This document shows positions 17,402 through 27,555 of a stretch of DNA of 64,000 bases, in pieces (position 1 is the first letter of the stretch; each line of letters begins with the position of its first letter). Source of the stretch: Roseibium aestuarii (GTDB taxonomy: Bacteria; Pseudomonadota; Alphaproteobacteria; Rhizobiales; Stappiaceae); contig NZ_VORA01000001.1 of assembly GCF_008477545.1 (NCBI RefSeq), positions 868,001 through 932,000 on the forward strand, in the 5' to 3' direction. The position numbers and the translations under genes were made by a program. A model generated the notes under the pieces. It saw only the letters and a list, made by a program, of their open reading frames with translations. It ran no database searches and had not been told where the DNA came from.

Positions 17402-17421
17402 AACTTGGCGGATCGCGCCAA
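17402..17421. promoter_or_regulatory. lux-box-like palindrome
   Basis: The dyad TTGGCG-GATCG-CGCCAA (17404-17420) has the central GGATCG of the classical 20-bp lux box and, by my alignment, 12 of 20 positions match the Vibrio fischeri box. It lies between a LuxR-type gene and mutA. Binding is inference. Confidence 0.4.
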
Positions 17422-17995
17422 TTAGTTGTCTGAATATTGCCAAATGGTTTCATTGACCCTGTCCAAAGGGCCATTCGCGGATTTTCCCATGGGGTTCTGA
17501 TGGGGGGTATTACGGAGTTTTGTCAGGGCCCGGTAATATTTCCGGACCTCTTCCCTCGGCATCTCCGCCAATGATTCGCGGTATGGCGTCTTGTCGCGGA
17601 CGATCCGCAGGGGAAGGACGAAAAACCTGCAGTTCTGTCAGGGCTGATTGCCAGAAGCATCCTGGGCATCGTCTCTGTGGCAGGATCATGGCCGAGAGCC
17701 TTGCCCGCTGACGGCGCGATGCCCTGACCTTGGGACTGGAAGAGGAGCCGAAGGACGGGGGAGGGGCACATCCCGTCCGGCCCTGCGACAGAAGCGCGGC
17801 TCCTCGTGCCGTTAGTCCATTGTGTTGAGTTGCAAGGGCCGCCGCCGAGGGACTAAAACACCTGTCGGTCTGGACCGCGCGCGCGATGCCGGACCGCGCG
17901 CCCGTTCGAGCGCGGAGGCTGCGCCGGGGCACCGCCCCCGAGGCGCCTCCGACCGAGACCGGGCGCCGGGAGGACAAGAATGCAGGAACACGATC

Positions 17996-19848
17996 ATGGC
18001 TGACACCGATTTCACCCCGGACGAAGCCGCTTGGCTCGCGCAGGTGGACAAGGCCCTCAAGGGCGCCGCGCGGGAGACCCTCGCCCGCCGCAGCGAGGAT
18101 GGGGCGGTGATCGCACCGCTTTATCCCCGCGCACGCGAGGCCCGTCCGCTCTCCCTGCGCCCTGTCGGTCAGCCTTGGGTGATGGTGTCCCGGATCGATT
18201 TGCCGCAGCCCGAGGCCGCCAATGCCCAGGCGTTGGAGGATCTCGTCGGCGGCGCCAATGGTCTTTCCCTGGTGCTCGCCGGCAAGGATGACCCGCGCGG
18301 TGGTGGCCTGACCACGGGCGCGGGCGCGGAAGGGTTGAAGGCAACCCTCGCGACCGTTCTCCGGGATGTCTATCTCGACCTCGTGCATCTGCGGCTTGAG
18401 CTGCCCGCAGGCGCCACGGCGACCCTCGCCGACGGGATCGCGGCCCTTGCCGCGCTCGCCGCAGAGCGTGGCCTTTCCGCCGGTGATCTGGATGTGGCCC
18501 TGGTGCAGGACACCCTTGCCCAGGCTTATGTAGCGGATCGCGAGGGGGGCGATGCCCTGTCGGAGAGCCTGAAGGCGCAGCTTGCGGCCGCGCTGAAGGC
18601 TTGTGCCGCCGCCGGTGTGAGCTGGCCGGTTGCTGCCGCCGATGGCCGGGTCTGGCATGATCTTGGCGCGACCGCCGGTCAGGAACTGGCTCTCACCCTG
18701 GCGACACGGCTCGCGCAGTTCCGCGCGCTTGAGGCCGCCGGTGTCGCCGAGGACCGCTGGACGTCCCTGTCGACCCTGACCCTTGCCGCCGATGCGGACC
18801 AGCAGGAGACGCTGGCCAAGGCCCGCGCCGCCCGTCTGCTCGATGCGCGTCTGGTGGAAGCCTGCGGCCTCGCAACCGCGCCTCTGCGCCTGCACATGGA
18901 AACCTCCTGGCGCATGCTCAGCCAGCGCGATCCCTTTGTGAACATGCTGCGCAACACCGTGGCCGGCTTCTCTGCCGCCGTGGGCGGCGCCGACAGTGTC
19001 TGCGTCCTGCCCCACACCCAGGCCCTCGGTCTGCCCGACGGCTTTGCCCGCAGGCTCGCCCGCAACACCCAGTCCATCCTCATGGACGAGAGCCATCTGG
19101 CGCGGATCAGCGATCCGGCCGCCGGATCCGGCGCGCTCGAGGCCCGCACCCGGGATCTGGCGGAAGCCGCCTGGGGCCTGTTCCAGCAGATCGAGGCCGC
19201 TGGCGGACTGGCGAGTTCCGCAGGCCTTGCCAAGGCGAAGGCCATGCTGGAGGAGGCCAACGCGCGGCGCGCGGCAAAACTGGCGAAACTGGCCCAGCCC
19301 CTTGTCGGCGTCAGCAGCTTCCCCAACCTGGGTGAGGCGCCGGTCAAGGTTCTGGCACCGGCCCCTGATCTTCAGTCCCTCGGCTTCATACGTCTCGCCG
19401 CGCCCTTCGAGGCCCTGCGCGATGCGGCGGACGCGTCGGCAGCATCTGCGCCCCATGTCTTCCTGGCCGCGCTCGGGCGTCTCTCCCAGTTCTCGGCCCG
19501 CGCTGCCTTTGCCACCAACGCCCTTGCGGCCGGTGGCCTGCGCACGGCCGATCCGGCGGAAGGTGCCATCGAGGCGCAGGTTGCCGCCTTCAAGGCGTCG
19601 GGTGCCACCATGGCCTGCCTTGTCGGCTCCGATGCGCTTTATGCCGAGGAGGGGCCGGCGCTGGTCGCGGCCCTGAAACAGGCCGGAGCCACCCATGTCT
19701 ATCTCGCCGGTCGTCCGGGCCCGATGGCAGAAGCCTTCGCGGCCGCCGGTCTCGACACGGCGCTTTATTCCGGCTGCGATCTGCTCGCCCTGCTGCGCGA
19801 AGCCCATGCGCGACTTGGCCTTGTCGCCCAGACCCAGGAGGCCGCCCG

Positions 19849-19852
<4 letters not shown>
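17996..19852 (+). CDS. mutA: Methylmalonyl-CoA mutase small (beta) subunit
   Basis: A 618-residue homologue of the mutase large subunit that does not bind cobalamin: it has the TIM-barrel half but lacks the DxHxxG motif at the C terminus, as expected. Conserved pieces include [37 protein letters not shown], matched by the equivalent segment in MutB, and the terminal flavodoxin-like fold. The start is the ATG at 17996, preceded by AGGAA at 17984-17988; an in-frame upstream frame from 17822 has no ribosome site. The stop overlaps the mutB start by four bases (ATGA), so the subunits are translationally coupled. With MutB it interconverts (R)-methylmalonyl-CoA and succinyl-CoA. Confidence 0.95.
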
Positions 19853-22014
<2,162 letters not shown>

Positions 22015-22133
22015 ACCTTCTGGCGGCGTAAAGCCTCATCCGGCGCTTCCCGCCGACCTCTTTCCATCCCGGAGCTCTGTCTGGCCCGGGGAGAGGTGGC
22101 AGGGAGGAGAGACTCTCGGCCCGCCGCAGCAGA

Positions 22134-22155
22134 CCCTCTCCCTCGAGGGAGAGGG
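22134..22155. repeat. 22-bp perfect palindrome between convergent genes (repeat-type element)
   Basis: CCCTCTCCCTC/GAGGGAGAGGG is a perfect inverted repeat without a loop, followed by a GTGAGA-type purine repeat (22160-22178). Very similar CTCTCCCT-GAGGGAGAG elements occur widely between genes in alphaproteobacteria. It may end both mutAB and the XRE gene transcripts. Confidence 0.65.
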
Positions 22156-22196
22156 CAGGGTGAGAGTGAGAGTGAGAGGGCACAAGCCCTGCCGCC

Positions 22197-22406
22197 TTAT
22201 TCCTCCGGCTGATAGATCAGAATTTCGCCGGGCTGACAGTCCAGGGCTTCGCAGATCTTCTCCAGCGTGTCGAAACGCACGCCCTTGACCTTGCCTGACT
22301 TCAGCAGCGACACGTTCTGCTCCGTGATGCCGATGCGCTCCGCAAGTTCCTTGGAGCGCATCTTGCGGCGGGCCAGCATGACATCCAGTTCAACGATGAT
22401 CGGCAT
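22197..22406 (-). CDS. XRE/Cro-type helix-turn-helix regulator (YozG-like)
   Basis: A 69-residue protein that is almost entirely one HTH domain: VELDVMLARRKMRSKELAERIGITEQNVSLLKSGKVKGVRFDTLEKICEALDCQPGEIL. The pattern matches the small Cro/CI-type regulators commonly found beside DUF2975 membrane proteins. The start ATG is at 22406, 32 bases after the stop of the DUF2975 gene on the same strand, so they form a two-gene unit. It probably binds its own promoter, but no operator can be proved. Confidence 0.85.
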   Translation of the reverse strand: MPIIVELDVMLARRKMRSKELAERIGITEQNVSLLKSGKVKGVRFDTLEKICEALDCQPGEILIYQPEE

Positions 22407-22438
22407 GGGGTGTCTCGGTTTCCGGCTGTGGCATGGGT

Positions 22439-23053
22439 CTAGATGAACTGCTGGTTTTCTTCGTGGGTCAGGGCCGCTTCGCGCAGGATCCAGCCGAAGG
22501 TCAGCATGATCGCGCCGAAGATCAGAACGAAGATCTCGCCCCCATCCAGCGACAGCTCCATCGTCCTCTGTCCCTCGGGCAAATCCAGGGTCATCAGCAG
22601 TGTTCCCAGCGGATCGTGGAAAATGTCGAAGACACCGAAGACCAGCAGGGTGCGGCCGAGTGCGATCACCTTGCCAAGCGTCCGGGCGGCGAAGAACTCC
22701 ATGCGCTGAAAGCCCGCGAAGATCTGGCGCAGCCGCACGAGGATCAGGGTGATCAGCCCGCCGCCGACCGCGCCGAGCATGGCAAGCCCCAGCCGTTGGG
22801 AGAAGGGAATATCGAGCAGGTTGCGCTCGGTCTCGGCAATCTCGAAGAGCTCGTCCGCCAGCTGCGGGAAGAGGGCAGGCCAGGCCAGCCAGATCACGGC
22901 CAGTGTCACGATCAGCCCCATCGCCACGGCAAGACCCGTCGTTCCCCATGTCATCACGGCCGACAGACGCCGGATGCGGCGCAGGCGGGCCGGGCGGTCT
23001 TCTGCGGCCTCCAGGGCGGGCGCGCTGGCGCTCGCAAGAGTGGCACTGTTCAT
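22439..23053 (-). CDS. DUF2975 family integral membrane protein
   Basis: A 204-residue protein with four hydrophobic segments near residues 35-58, 85-107, 130-150 and 172-192, and an FxRxEFF-like loop (GFQRMEFFAARTLGKV) typical of DUF2975. It precedes and is probably co-transcribed with the small XRE regulator, the usual genomic pairing for this family. By analogy with other membrane-protein/small-HTH pairs, the membrane protein may hold or release the regulator. That role is inference; no ligand or partner is known. The ATG at 23053 follows GACAGGAGATGAA, which contains a good ribosome site. Confidence 0.83.
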   Translation of the reverse strand: MNSATLASASAPALEAAEDRPARLRRIRRLSAVMTWGTTGLAVAMGLIVTLAVIWLAWPALFPQLADELFEIAETERNLLDIPFSQRLGLAMLGAVGGGLITLILVRLRQIFAGFQRMEFFAARTLGKVIALGRTLLVFGVFDIFHDPLGTLLMTLDLPEGQRTMELSLDGGEIFVLIFGAIMLTFGWILREAALTHEENQQFI

Positions 23054-23153
23054 CTCCTGTCTCCTCTCGTGAAGTGGCTTGCCTGCCGGCGCAGGGCCTC
23101 AGGGTCGTCTTTAGCGGCTCAGCATCGGGTTGCGCAATCAGAAAATAATGCGA

Positions 23154-23182
23154 TTGACAAAAAAATAAACATAGAACATATG
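23154..23182 (+). promoter_or_regulatory. Candidate promoter for the outer-membrane barrel gene
   Basis: A consensus -35 TTGACA at 23154-23159 is followed after 17 bases by CATATG (23177-23182), a poor -10, in a markedly AT-rich stretch. The palindrome TTGCGCAA lies just upstream at 23130-23137. Confidence 0.5.
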
Positions 23183-23242
23183 AAAATTATTGTTTTGCGA
23201 TAAGAATTTGCGAAGCGAATTTCCCTATGAAGGAGCATGTCC

Positions 23243-24010
23243 TTGAAAAACCTGATTGAATCCTCGTCTCGCGCCGCCCCGGTTTCCGCCCCTTGCCTCC
23301 GTTCCCAGCTGGGACTGCGCCCCGCCCTGCGTCGCCGCCTTGCCTCGGGGGGCGCGCTCCCGGTCCGCCGGCGTCTGCTGCAGGCGGGCTGGAAGCCGGT
23401 CACCGTCTCCCTCATCCTGCTGGGCCTCACGGCTCTTGCCGGCCAGCAGCAGGCCCATGCGGGAGAAAACTTCTCCTGGGCCGGGTCCTATGCCGGTGTC
23501 GAGGTCGGCCCTTCCCAGACCGTGACGGATGTGAAGTCCGGCGGCGCGAAGAAGGCGATCGACCGCATGGATGCGGCCTTCGGCCTCTTTGCCGGTCACA
23601 ACTGGCAGTTCGACCGGGTGGTCGTCGGGGTGGAAGCCAATGCGGCCTATCTGGGCGGAGAGGCCAAGGGCACTCATCCGACTCTGGGCGATGTGAAGAC
23701 CCGCGCCGCCTGGACCGGAGCCGTCAAGGGCCGGGTCGGCATGGCCTTCGGTCGGGTGCTCCCGTACCTGAGCGCCGGCGTCGCGGTCAGCGATCACGAG
23801 ATCAAGGCTAATGGCGGAAAGGCCTCGGCCGCAGGCATCGGTCTGGTGCTGGGCGCTGGCGCCGAATATGCCGCCACCGACCGGGTGCATCTGCGCGCCG
23901 ATTACAGCCTGACCGGCGTGATGGACACGAAGGACCGGCTCGGCGGCGCATCTGTCAGCCGGGTGTCGGGCAATCATCGTCTGATGCTGGGTCTGTCCTA
24001 CGCCTTCTGA
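23243..24010 (+). CDS. Outer-membrane beta-barrel protein (porin/Omp25-31-like)
   Basis: About 255 residues. The start is debatable: an ATG at 23237 sits one base after AGGAG (23231-23235), too close to be used well, while the in-frame TTG at 23243 has a seven-base gap. The first 55 residues are Arg/Ala/Pro-rich, then comes a hydrophobic core ending in AHA for signal peptidase. The mature part, GENFSWAGSYAGVEVGPS onwards, is an eight-strand barrel of alternating residues, closing in RLMLGLSYAF with a terminal Phe, the BAM recognition signal. The unusually long pre-signal region is odd; the true start could lie near residue 50, at a GTG. Confidence 0.8.
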   Translation: MKNLIESSSRAAPVSAPCLRSQLGLRPALRRRLASGGALPVRRRLLQAGWKPVTVSLILLGLTALAGQQQAHAGENFSWAGSYAGVEVGPSQTVTDVKSGGAKKAIDRMDAAFGLFAGHNWQFDRVVVGVEANAAYLGGEAKGTHPTLGDVKTRAAWTGAVKGRVGMAFGRVLPYLSAGVAVSDHEIKANGGKASAAGIGLVLGAGAEYAATDRVHLRADYSLTGVMDTKDRLGGASVSRVSGNHRLMLGLSYAF

Positions 24011-24019
24011 CGGCGGGGC

Positions 24020-24400
24020 TTACACGCCGGACGACGGGTCGCCCCTGTCGTCCGGGTCGACCGCGTAGCGGGCAAACTGCAGACGGCGCAGGCGCTGGGC
24101 GTGGAACAGGCGCACCGGCGTCGGCGGGATCTCGAAGGCCACCCCCATCTGCCGGCCCTTGCGCCAGCAGACCCGTACTTCAGCGAGGGTCTTGTCCCGG
24201 TCGTCATAGACGATGAGCTCTTCCGGCAGGTCCAGCCGCTCGGGCACGATCATGCCGATCCCGCCATCGGAAACGTCGAAAATGGCGCATTCGGTGAGGA
24301 ACCGGTCACTCAGGCTTGTCAGCTTGCCGCTTCTCAGCCGGGTCCGCCGTCGCGGATATGTCCTCTGTTCGGACACGGCAACTCCTTGTGCCTGCATCAT
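24020..24400 (-). CDS. PilZ domain protein
   Basis: A 126-residue single-domain PilZ protein. The c-di-GMP motif RxxxR is in YPRRRTRLRSG (about residues 15-24) and the second motif is DVSDGGIGM (42-50), both intact. The following strands AEVRVCWRKGRQMGVAFE match the PilZ barrel. It likely binds c-di-GMP in the cytoplasm and acts on an unknown partner. The start ATG at 24400 or the next codon at 24397; AAAGGG precedes both. It is convergent with the barrel gene, ten bases away. A diguanylate cyclase is encoded at 41998-42972. Confidence 0.88.
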   Translation of the reverse strand: MMQAQGVAVSEQRTYPRRRTRLRSGKLTSLSDRFLTECAIFDVSDGGIGMIVPERLDLPEELIVYDDRDKTLAEVRVCWRKGRQMGVAFEIPPTPVRLFHAQRLRRLQFARYAVDPDDRGDPSSGV

Positions 24401-24515
24401 GTATCCCTTTCCCGACGGATCTGTCCGTTCGCGGGAGGCTAGGAAAGGCAGGTTGCGCGGAGCTTGCCGAAAGCGCAGGGCAGGACGGGGCAGGGGAGGG
24501 GCGCCGCGCGCCCCA

Positions 24516-25178
24516 TCACACCAGCGCGGTCAGCCCGTTCAGATCCTTCAGCACGGCGGCCGGAGACAGGTCCGGGTATTCGTCCGGCATCTTGTAGCGG
24601 TTCATCCACACGGTGCGGAAGCCGAAGGCCGTCGCGCCCGCAATGTCCCACCGGTTGGAGGACTGGAAGGAGACCGCTTCCGGATAGATGCGGAAATGGG
24701 TGGTCACCATCTCGTAGACCCGCTCGTCGGTCTTGTAGGTCTTCAGCGGATCGACGGAAAAGATCTCGTCCAGCAGATCGCTGATGCCGGCAGCCTTGGC
24801 GGCCGCCTCCAGCATGGCCGGATTGCCGTTGGAGAGGATCGCGAGCTTGGCGCCCTTCGCCTTCAGTTCCGTCAGCACCTGCGGCACTTCCCCGTAGCAG
24901 TCGAGCTTCCAGTAGGCGTCGAGCAGCTCCGCTCGCAGGCTCTTGTCGGCGGAGGGCACCAGGGCAAAGCACGTGTCGAGCGCCTGCTCGGTCAGGACCC
25001 AGAAATCCTCGTAGCGGTGCATCAGCGCGCGCACCCAGGAGTATTCCAGCTGCTTGGCGCGCCAGATGGCGGAGAAGAGATCCGCATCGGGTCCCAGCCG
25101 CGCCGCATGCTTGCGCACCGCCGCGTGGACATCGAACAGGGTCCCGTAGGCGTCGAAAACATAGGCGGCATAAGCCAT
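24516..25178 (-). CDS. Haloacid dehalogenase type II (2-haloacid dehalogenase-like)
   Basis: A 220-residue HAD-superfamily hydrolase. The nucleophile is Asp9 in VFDAYGTLFDV. Motif II is ILSNGNP, followed by the type II signature YKTDERVYEM with the lysine and SSNRWDIAGATAFGFRTVWMNR, where 2-haloacid dehalogenases conserve S-x-N-x-WD. Such enzymes hydrolyse L-2-haloalkanoic acids to D-2-hydroxy acids. The start ATG at 25178 follows CGGAGATTGCCCC. A role in dehalogenation is suggested by the WD signature; generic phosphatase activity cannot be excluded. Confidence 0.87.
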   Translation of the reverse strand: MAYAAYVFDAYGTLFDVHAAVRKHAARLGPDADLFSAIWRAKQLEYSWVRALMHRYEDFWVLTEQALDTCFALVPSADKSLRAELLDAYWKLDCYGEVPQVLTELKAKGAKLAILSNGNPAMLEAAAKAAGISDLLDEIFSVDPLKTYKTDERVYEMVTTHFRIYPEAVSFQSSNRWDIAGATAFGFRTVWMNRYKMPDEYPDLSPAAVLKDLNGLTALV

Positions 25179-25304
25179 GGGGCAATCTCCGGAAGGGCAG
25201 CGCGGTCAGTCGTCTGACACCCAGAAGATCGAACCCGCCGGGCCGCGTCAAGACGACGGAAGGCGGAACTTGACCGAAGGTCGGCCTGGCGCGACGCGGC
25301 AGCC

Positions 25305-25733
25305 TCAGTCCAGCCGCACGGAACCGTCTTCGGCAATGGTCCAGAAGGGGTTGAAGGCGAGTTCCAGCATGTGTCCGCCGGGCATCTCGAGGTAGCAGGA
25401 ATAGCCGCCCCAATGGGTGCCATGCGGCGGCTTGATCACCTTGGCTCCGGCCGCGTGGGCTTTTTCGAACATCTCGTCCACATCTGCCTGGGACCGTCCG
25501 TTCCAGGCGATCGAGCAGGAATGGCCGTGCACGCCCGCCGGTGCCGGATGGCCGAGCTCCTCCTCCAGCTTTGGCCGGGCATAAAGCCCCAGGACCATGC
25601 CGTTCAGGGGGAAGAATGCAACCTCGTCGTTGCTTGGTCCATGCGCGGTCCAGCCCAGTCCGTCCGTGAGGAAGCGGCGGGTCGTCGCGATATCGTCCAC
25701 CACAAGCGTGATGAGGCTCAGTCTCTGTTCCAT
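25305..25733 (-). CDS. VOC superfamily (glyoxalase/bleomycin-resistance-like) protein
   Basis: A 142-codon frame from the ATG at 25733, preceded by GGTGGAGTACAGCC. It contains the paired beta-alpha-beta-beta-beta units of the vicinal oxygen chelate fold: LITLVVDDIATTRRFLTDGLGW near the start, and in the second half GHSCSIAWNG, AHAAGAKVIKPPHGTHWGGYSCYLEMPGGHMLELAFNP. The Gly-rich GGY...DPxGH-like segment is the usual domain ending. It is probably a small metal enzyme or a stress-binding protein; substrate unknown. Its divergent neighbour is the branched-chain aminotransferase gene. Confidence 0.87.
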   Translation of the reverse strand: MEQRLSLITLVVDDIATTRRFLTDGLGWTAHGPSNDEVAFFPLNGMVLGLYARPKLEEELGHPAPAGVHGHSCSIAWNGRSQADVDEMFEKAHAAGAKVIKPPHGTHWGGYSCYLEMPGGHMLELAFNPFWTIAEDGSVRLD

Positions 25734-26089
25734 GGCTGTACTCCACCTAGACGTGTAACGGAGCATCGGGAATAAATACAGTGTTGTATGTGTTAAGGGC
25801 TGCCCGACCTGTCTCATGGGACCAGCCATACCGATACGCTCGCCTGCGACAGTTTCCGGTGGAAAGACGATCGCGACGCCAAATCGGGCCGCCGGGCGAA
25901 GAGCTCCGGAAAATCACCGATCCGCGCGCGATTCGGGTCCGCATCGGATGATTGCTGCTCGGGATCGGGACTTTCGGGCGCAATCGGTGATGCGTTTTGT
26001 GATCGCCTGCGGCGCCGGGCCGGTTGACCGCGCCCATCGAAGCAGGTTCTCTGCGCCCCTGAACGGAACTTGAAGGACTGGATTTGGTC
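25734..26089. other. 356-base divergent intergenic region
   Basis: No gene found. A short dyad ATACA-gtgt-TGTAT at 25776-25789 lies about 45 bases upstream of the VOC start and could be an operator. The rest near the aminotransferase is coding-like in GC but has no framed ribosome site except the AAGGA at 26073-26077. Confidence 0.5.
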
Positions 26090-26947
26090 ATGACCGCCTG
26101 GAGCGAAACCTGGACCTGGATCGACGGCACCTGGCACGAGGGCAACCCGGCCATCGCTGGCCCGCGCACCCACGCCCTCTGGCAGGGGTCGAGCGTCTTT
26201 GACGGCGCGCGCTATTTCGACGGGGTCATGCCGGATCTCGATCTCCACTGCGCCCGCTTCAATGCCTCTGCCGGAGCCCTGCATCTCAAGCCGGTGATGC
26301 AGGCGGGCGAGATCATGGAGCTGACCCGTGAGGGCGTGCAGAAATTCGCCTCCGACAAGCAGCTCTACATCAAGCCCATGTACTGGGCCGAGATGGATGG
26401 CCCCGGCGTGATCGCCGGCGACACGGAAAGCACCCGCTTTGCGCTCTGCATCTTCGACGCGCCCATGGCCGGTGATGACGTGAGCATCAGCGTGACCCTG
26501 TCGCCCTACCGTCGGCCGAGCCTGGAGACCATGCCGGTCAACGCCAAGGCCGGGTGTCTCTATCCCAATGGCGCGCGCGCCGTGCGCGAGTGCAAGGCCC
26601 GCGGCTTCGACAATGCGGTCATGCTCGACATGCTGGGCCATGTGGCCGAACTGACTGCCGCCAACATCTTCATCGTCAAGGACGGGGAAGTGCACACGCC
26701 GGTGCCCAACGGCACCTTCCTCAATGGCATCACCCGTCAGCGGGTCATCCAGCTGCTGCGCAAGGCCGGCTATGCGGTGCACGAGCGGACCCTGCGCTAT
26801 GAGGATCTGCTGGGCGCCGACGAGCTCTTCTCCACCGGCAACTACAACAAGGTGGTGCCGGTCAACCGCATCGAGGACCGGGTGCTGGAGCCCGGCCCGG
26901 TGGCCCGCAAGGCCCGCGAGCTCTATTTCGAGTTTGCCAGGGCCTGA
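26090..26947 (+). CDS. Branched-chain amino acid aminotransferase, PLP class IV
   Basis: A 285-residue enzyme with the fold-type IV pattern: Lys153 in PVNAKAGCLYPNGARA is the pyridoxal-phosphate lysine, GHVAELTAANIFIVKDG (183-200) the conserved glutamate region and LNGITRQRVI (211-220) the phosphate-binding loop. It transfers amino groups between leucine, isoleucine or valine and 2-oxoglutarate. The first part TWIDGTWHEGNPAIAGPRTHALWQGSSVFDGAR is shorter than in IlvE but matches alphaproteobacterial ilvE-like proteins. A TTG at 26084 is also in frame; the ATG at 26090 is chosen though AAGGA is 12 bases away. D-amino-acid or aminodeoxychorismate substrates are alternatives. Confidence 0.88.
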   Translation: MTAWSETWTWIDGTWHEGNPAIAGPRTHALWQGSSVFDGARYFDGVMPDLDLHCARFNASAGALHLKPVMQAGEIMELTREGVQKFASDKQLYIKPMYWAEMDGPGVIAGDTESTRFALCIFDAPMAGDDVSISVTLSPYRRPSLETMPVNAKAGCLYPNGARAVRECKARGFDNAVMLDMLGHVAELTAANIFIVKDGEVHTPVPNGTFLNGITRQRVIQLLRKAGYAVHERTLRYEDLLGADELFSTGNYNKVVPVNRIEDRVLEPGPVARKARELYFEFARA

Positions 26948-26976
26948 TCGGCCTCGCGTAATCTCCCAAGCATGAC

Positions 26977-27012
26977 AAAAGCCCTGCCGGGCGTCCCGCG
27001 GCAGGGCTTTTT
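26977..27012 (+). terminator. Bidirectional terminator between the aminotransferase and the small exported-protein gene
   Basis: AAAAGCCCTGCCG/CGGCAGGGCTTTT forms a 13-bp stem with a nine-base loop; T tracts follow on both strands, so it can serve both convergent genes. Confidence 0.92.
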
Positions 27013-27076
27013 GTGTGTCAGGTGATCTGGCGGCAGCTTCTCGCCAGGTCTCTTGTCGGTCCGAGGCGGAGGGGTC

Positions 27077-27409
27077 TCAGCGGGTCGGCTTGACCGGTGC
27101 GAAGCTGGTCTTGGCTGCCGCCGGTTTGACGTGGCGCAGGCTGGCGGCCTTGAGATCCTTCATGGTCTTCGGCGGCAGCGGGGTGGACGACTTCTTGTAA
27201 TGGGCGTCGCACATGTCCAGGCTCTCGCCATAGCACTTGTTCGGGTAGCCGCTGGTGTTCTCGTTGCAGTAGTTGATCCAGATGTCGTAGCAGTTGCCCA
27301 GAGAGGCTCCCATGCCGGGGCCGCTGGCGGCCTGGGCGGAGAGGCTGGAGGCGGCGATCAGGCTGCCGGTGGCGATCAGGGCGATCTTGAGGGATTTGAG
27401 CGTGGTCAT
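27077..27409 (-). CDS. Small exported cysteine-rich protein of unknown function
   Basis: A 110-residue protein from the ATG at 27409, which follows AAGGAAGGAAACGAC. It has a clear signal peptide (about residues 1-28, cleavage after SAQA) and then a short mature part with four cysteines in NCYDIWINYCNEN and NKCYGESLDMC, a spacing suited to two disulfides. The C terminus is Lys/Pro-rich. I do not recognise a family. It would be periplasmic. Convergent with the aminotransferase. Confidence 0.72.
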   Translation of the reverse strand: MTTLKSLKIALIATGSLIAASSLSAQAASGPGMGASLGNCYDIWINYCNENTSGYPNKCYGESLDMCDAHYKKSSTPLPPKTMKDLKAASLRHVKPAAAKTSFAPVKPTR

Positions 27410-27555
27410 GTCGTTTCCTTCCTTGTGATGCGGCGTCATTGCCGTAAGGGAAGGATTAGGCGTTTGGCATTTCGGCGACTGTGCCGCCGATCACATCTTT
27501 GCGTTTCAGCCGTGATGGGGCCGTGACCGGTATCGCCCTGTGCCGCGCGCGCGGA

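Larger units (their letters stand above)
16738..17995. other. 1.26-kb gene-free region between luxR-type gene and mutA
   Basis: The longest stretch without a convincing gene. Short open frames lack codon bias and ribosome sites. Contents seen: a 10-bp direct repeat at 16901-16929, hairpin TCGGT/ACCGA at 16945-16960, a 14-bp perfect palindrome at 16980-16993, a lux-box-like dyad at 17402-17421, an AT-richer segment at 17330-17550 that could hold promoters, and a repeated GGACCGCGCGC at 17872 and 17891. I looked for a cobalamin-riboswitch B12 box (GCCACTG) and found none. Confidence 0.7.

Noticed and set aside
16738..17995. Cobalamin riboswitch upstream of mutA
   Set aside because: I looked for the B12-box core GCCACTG in the region and did not find it; no consistent multi-stem architecture is apparent.
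17510..19807. 765-codon minus-strand frame over mutA
   Set aside because: Antisense to a clear mutase subunit; Gly/Arg-rich translation typical of a GC-rich shadow.
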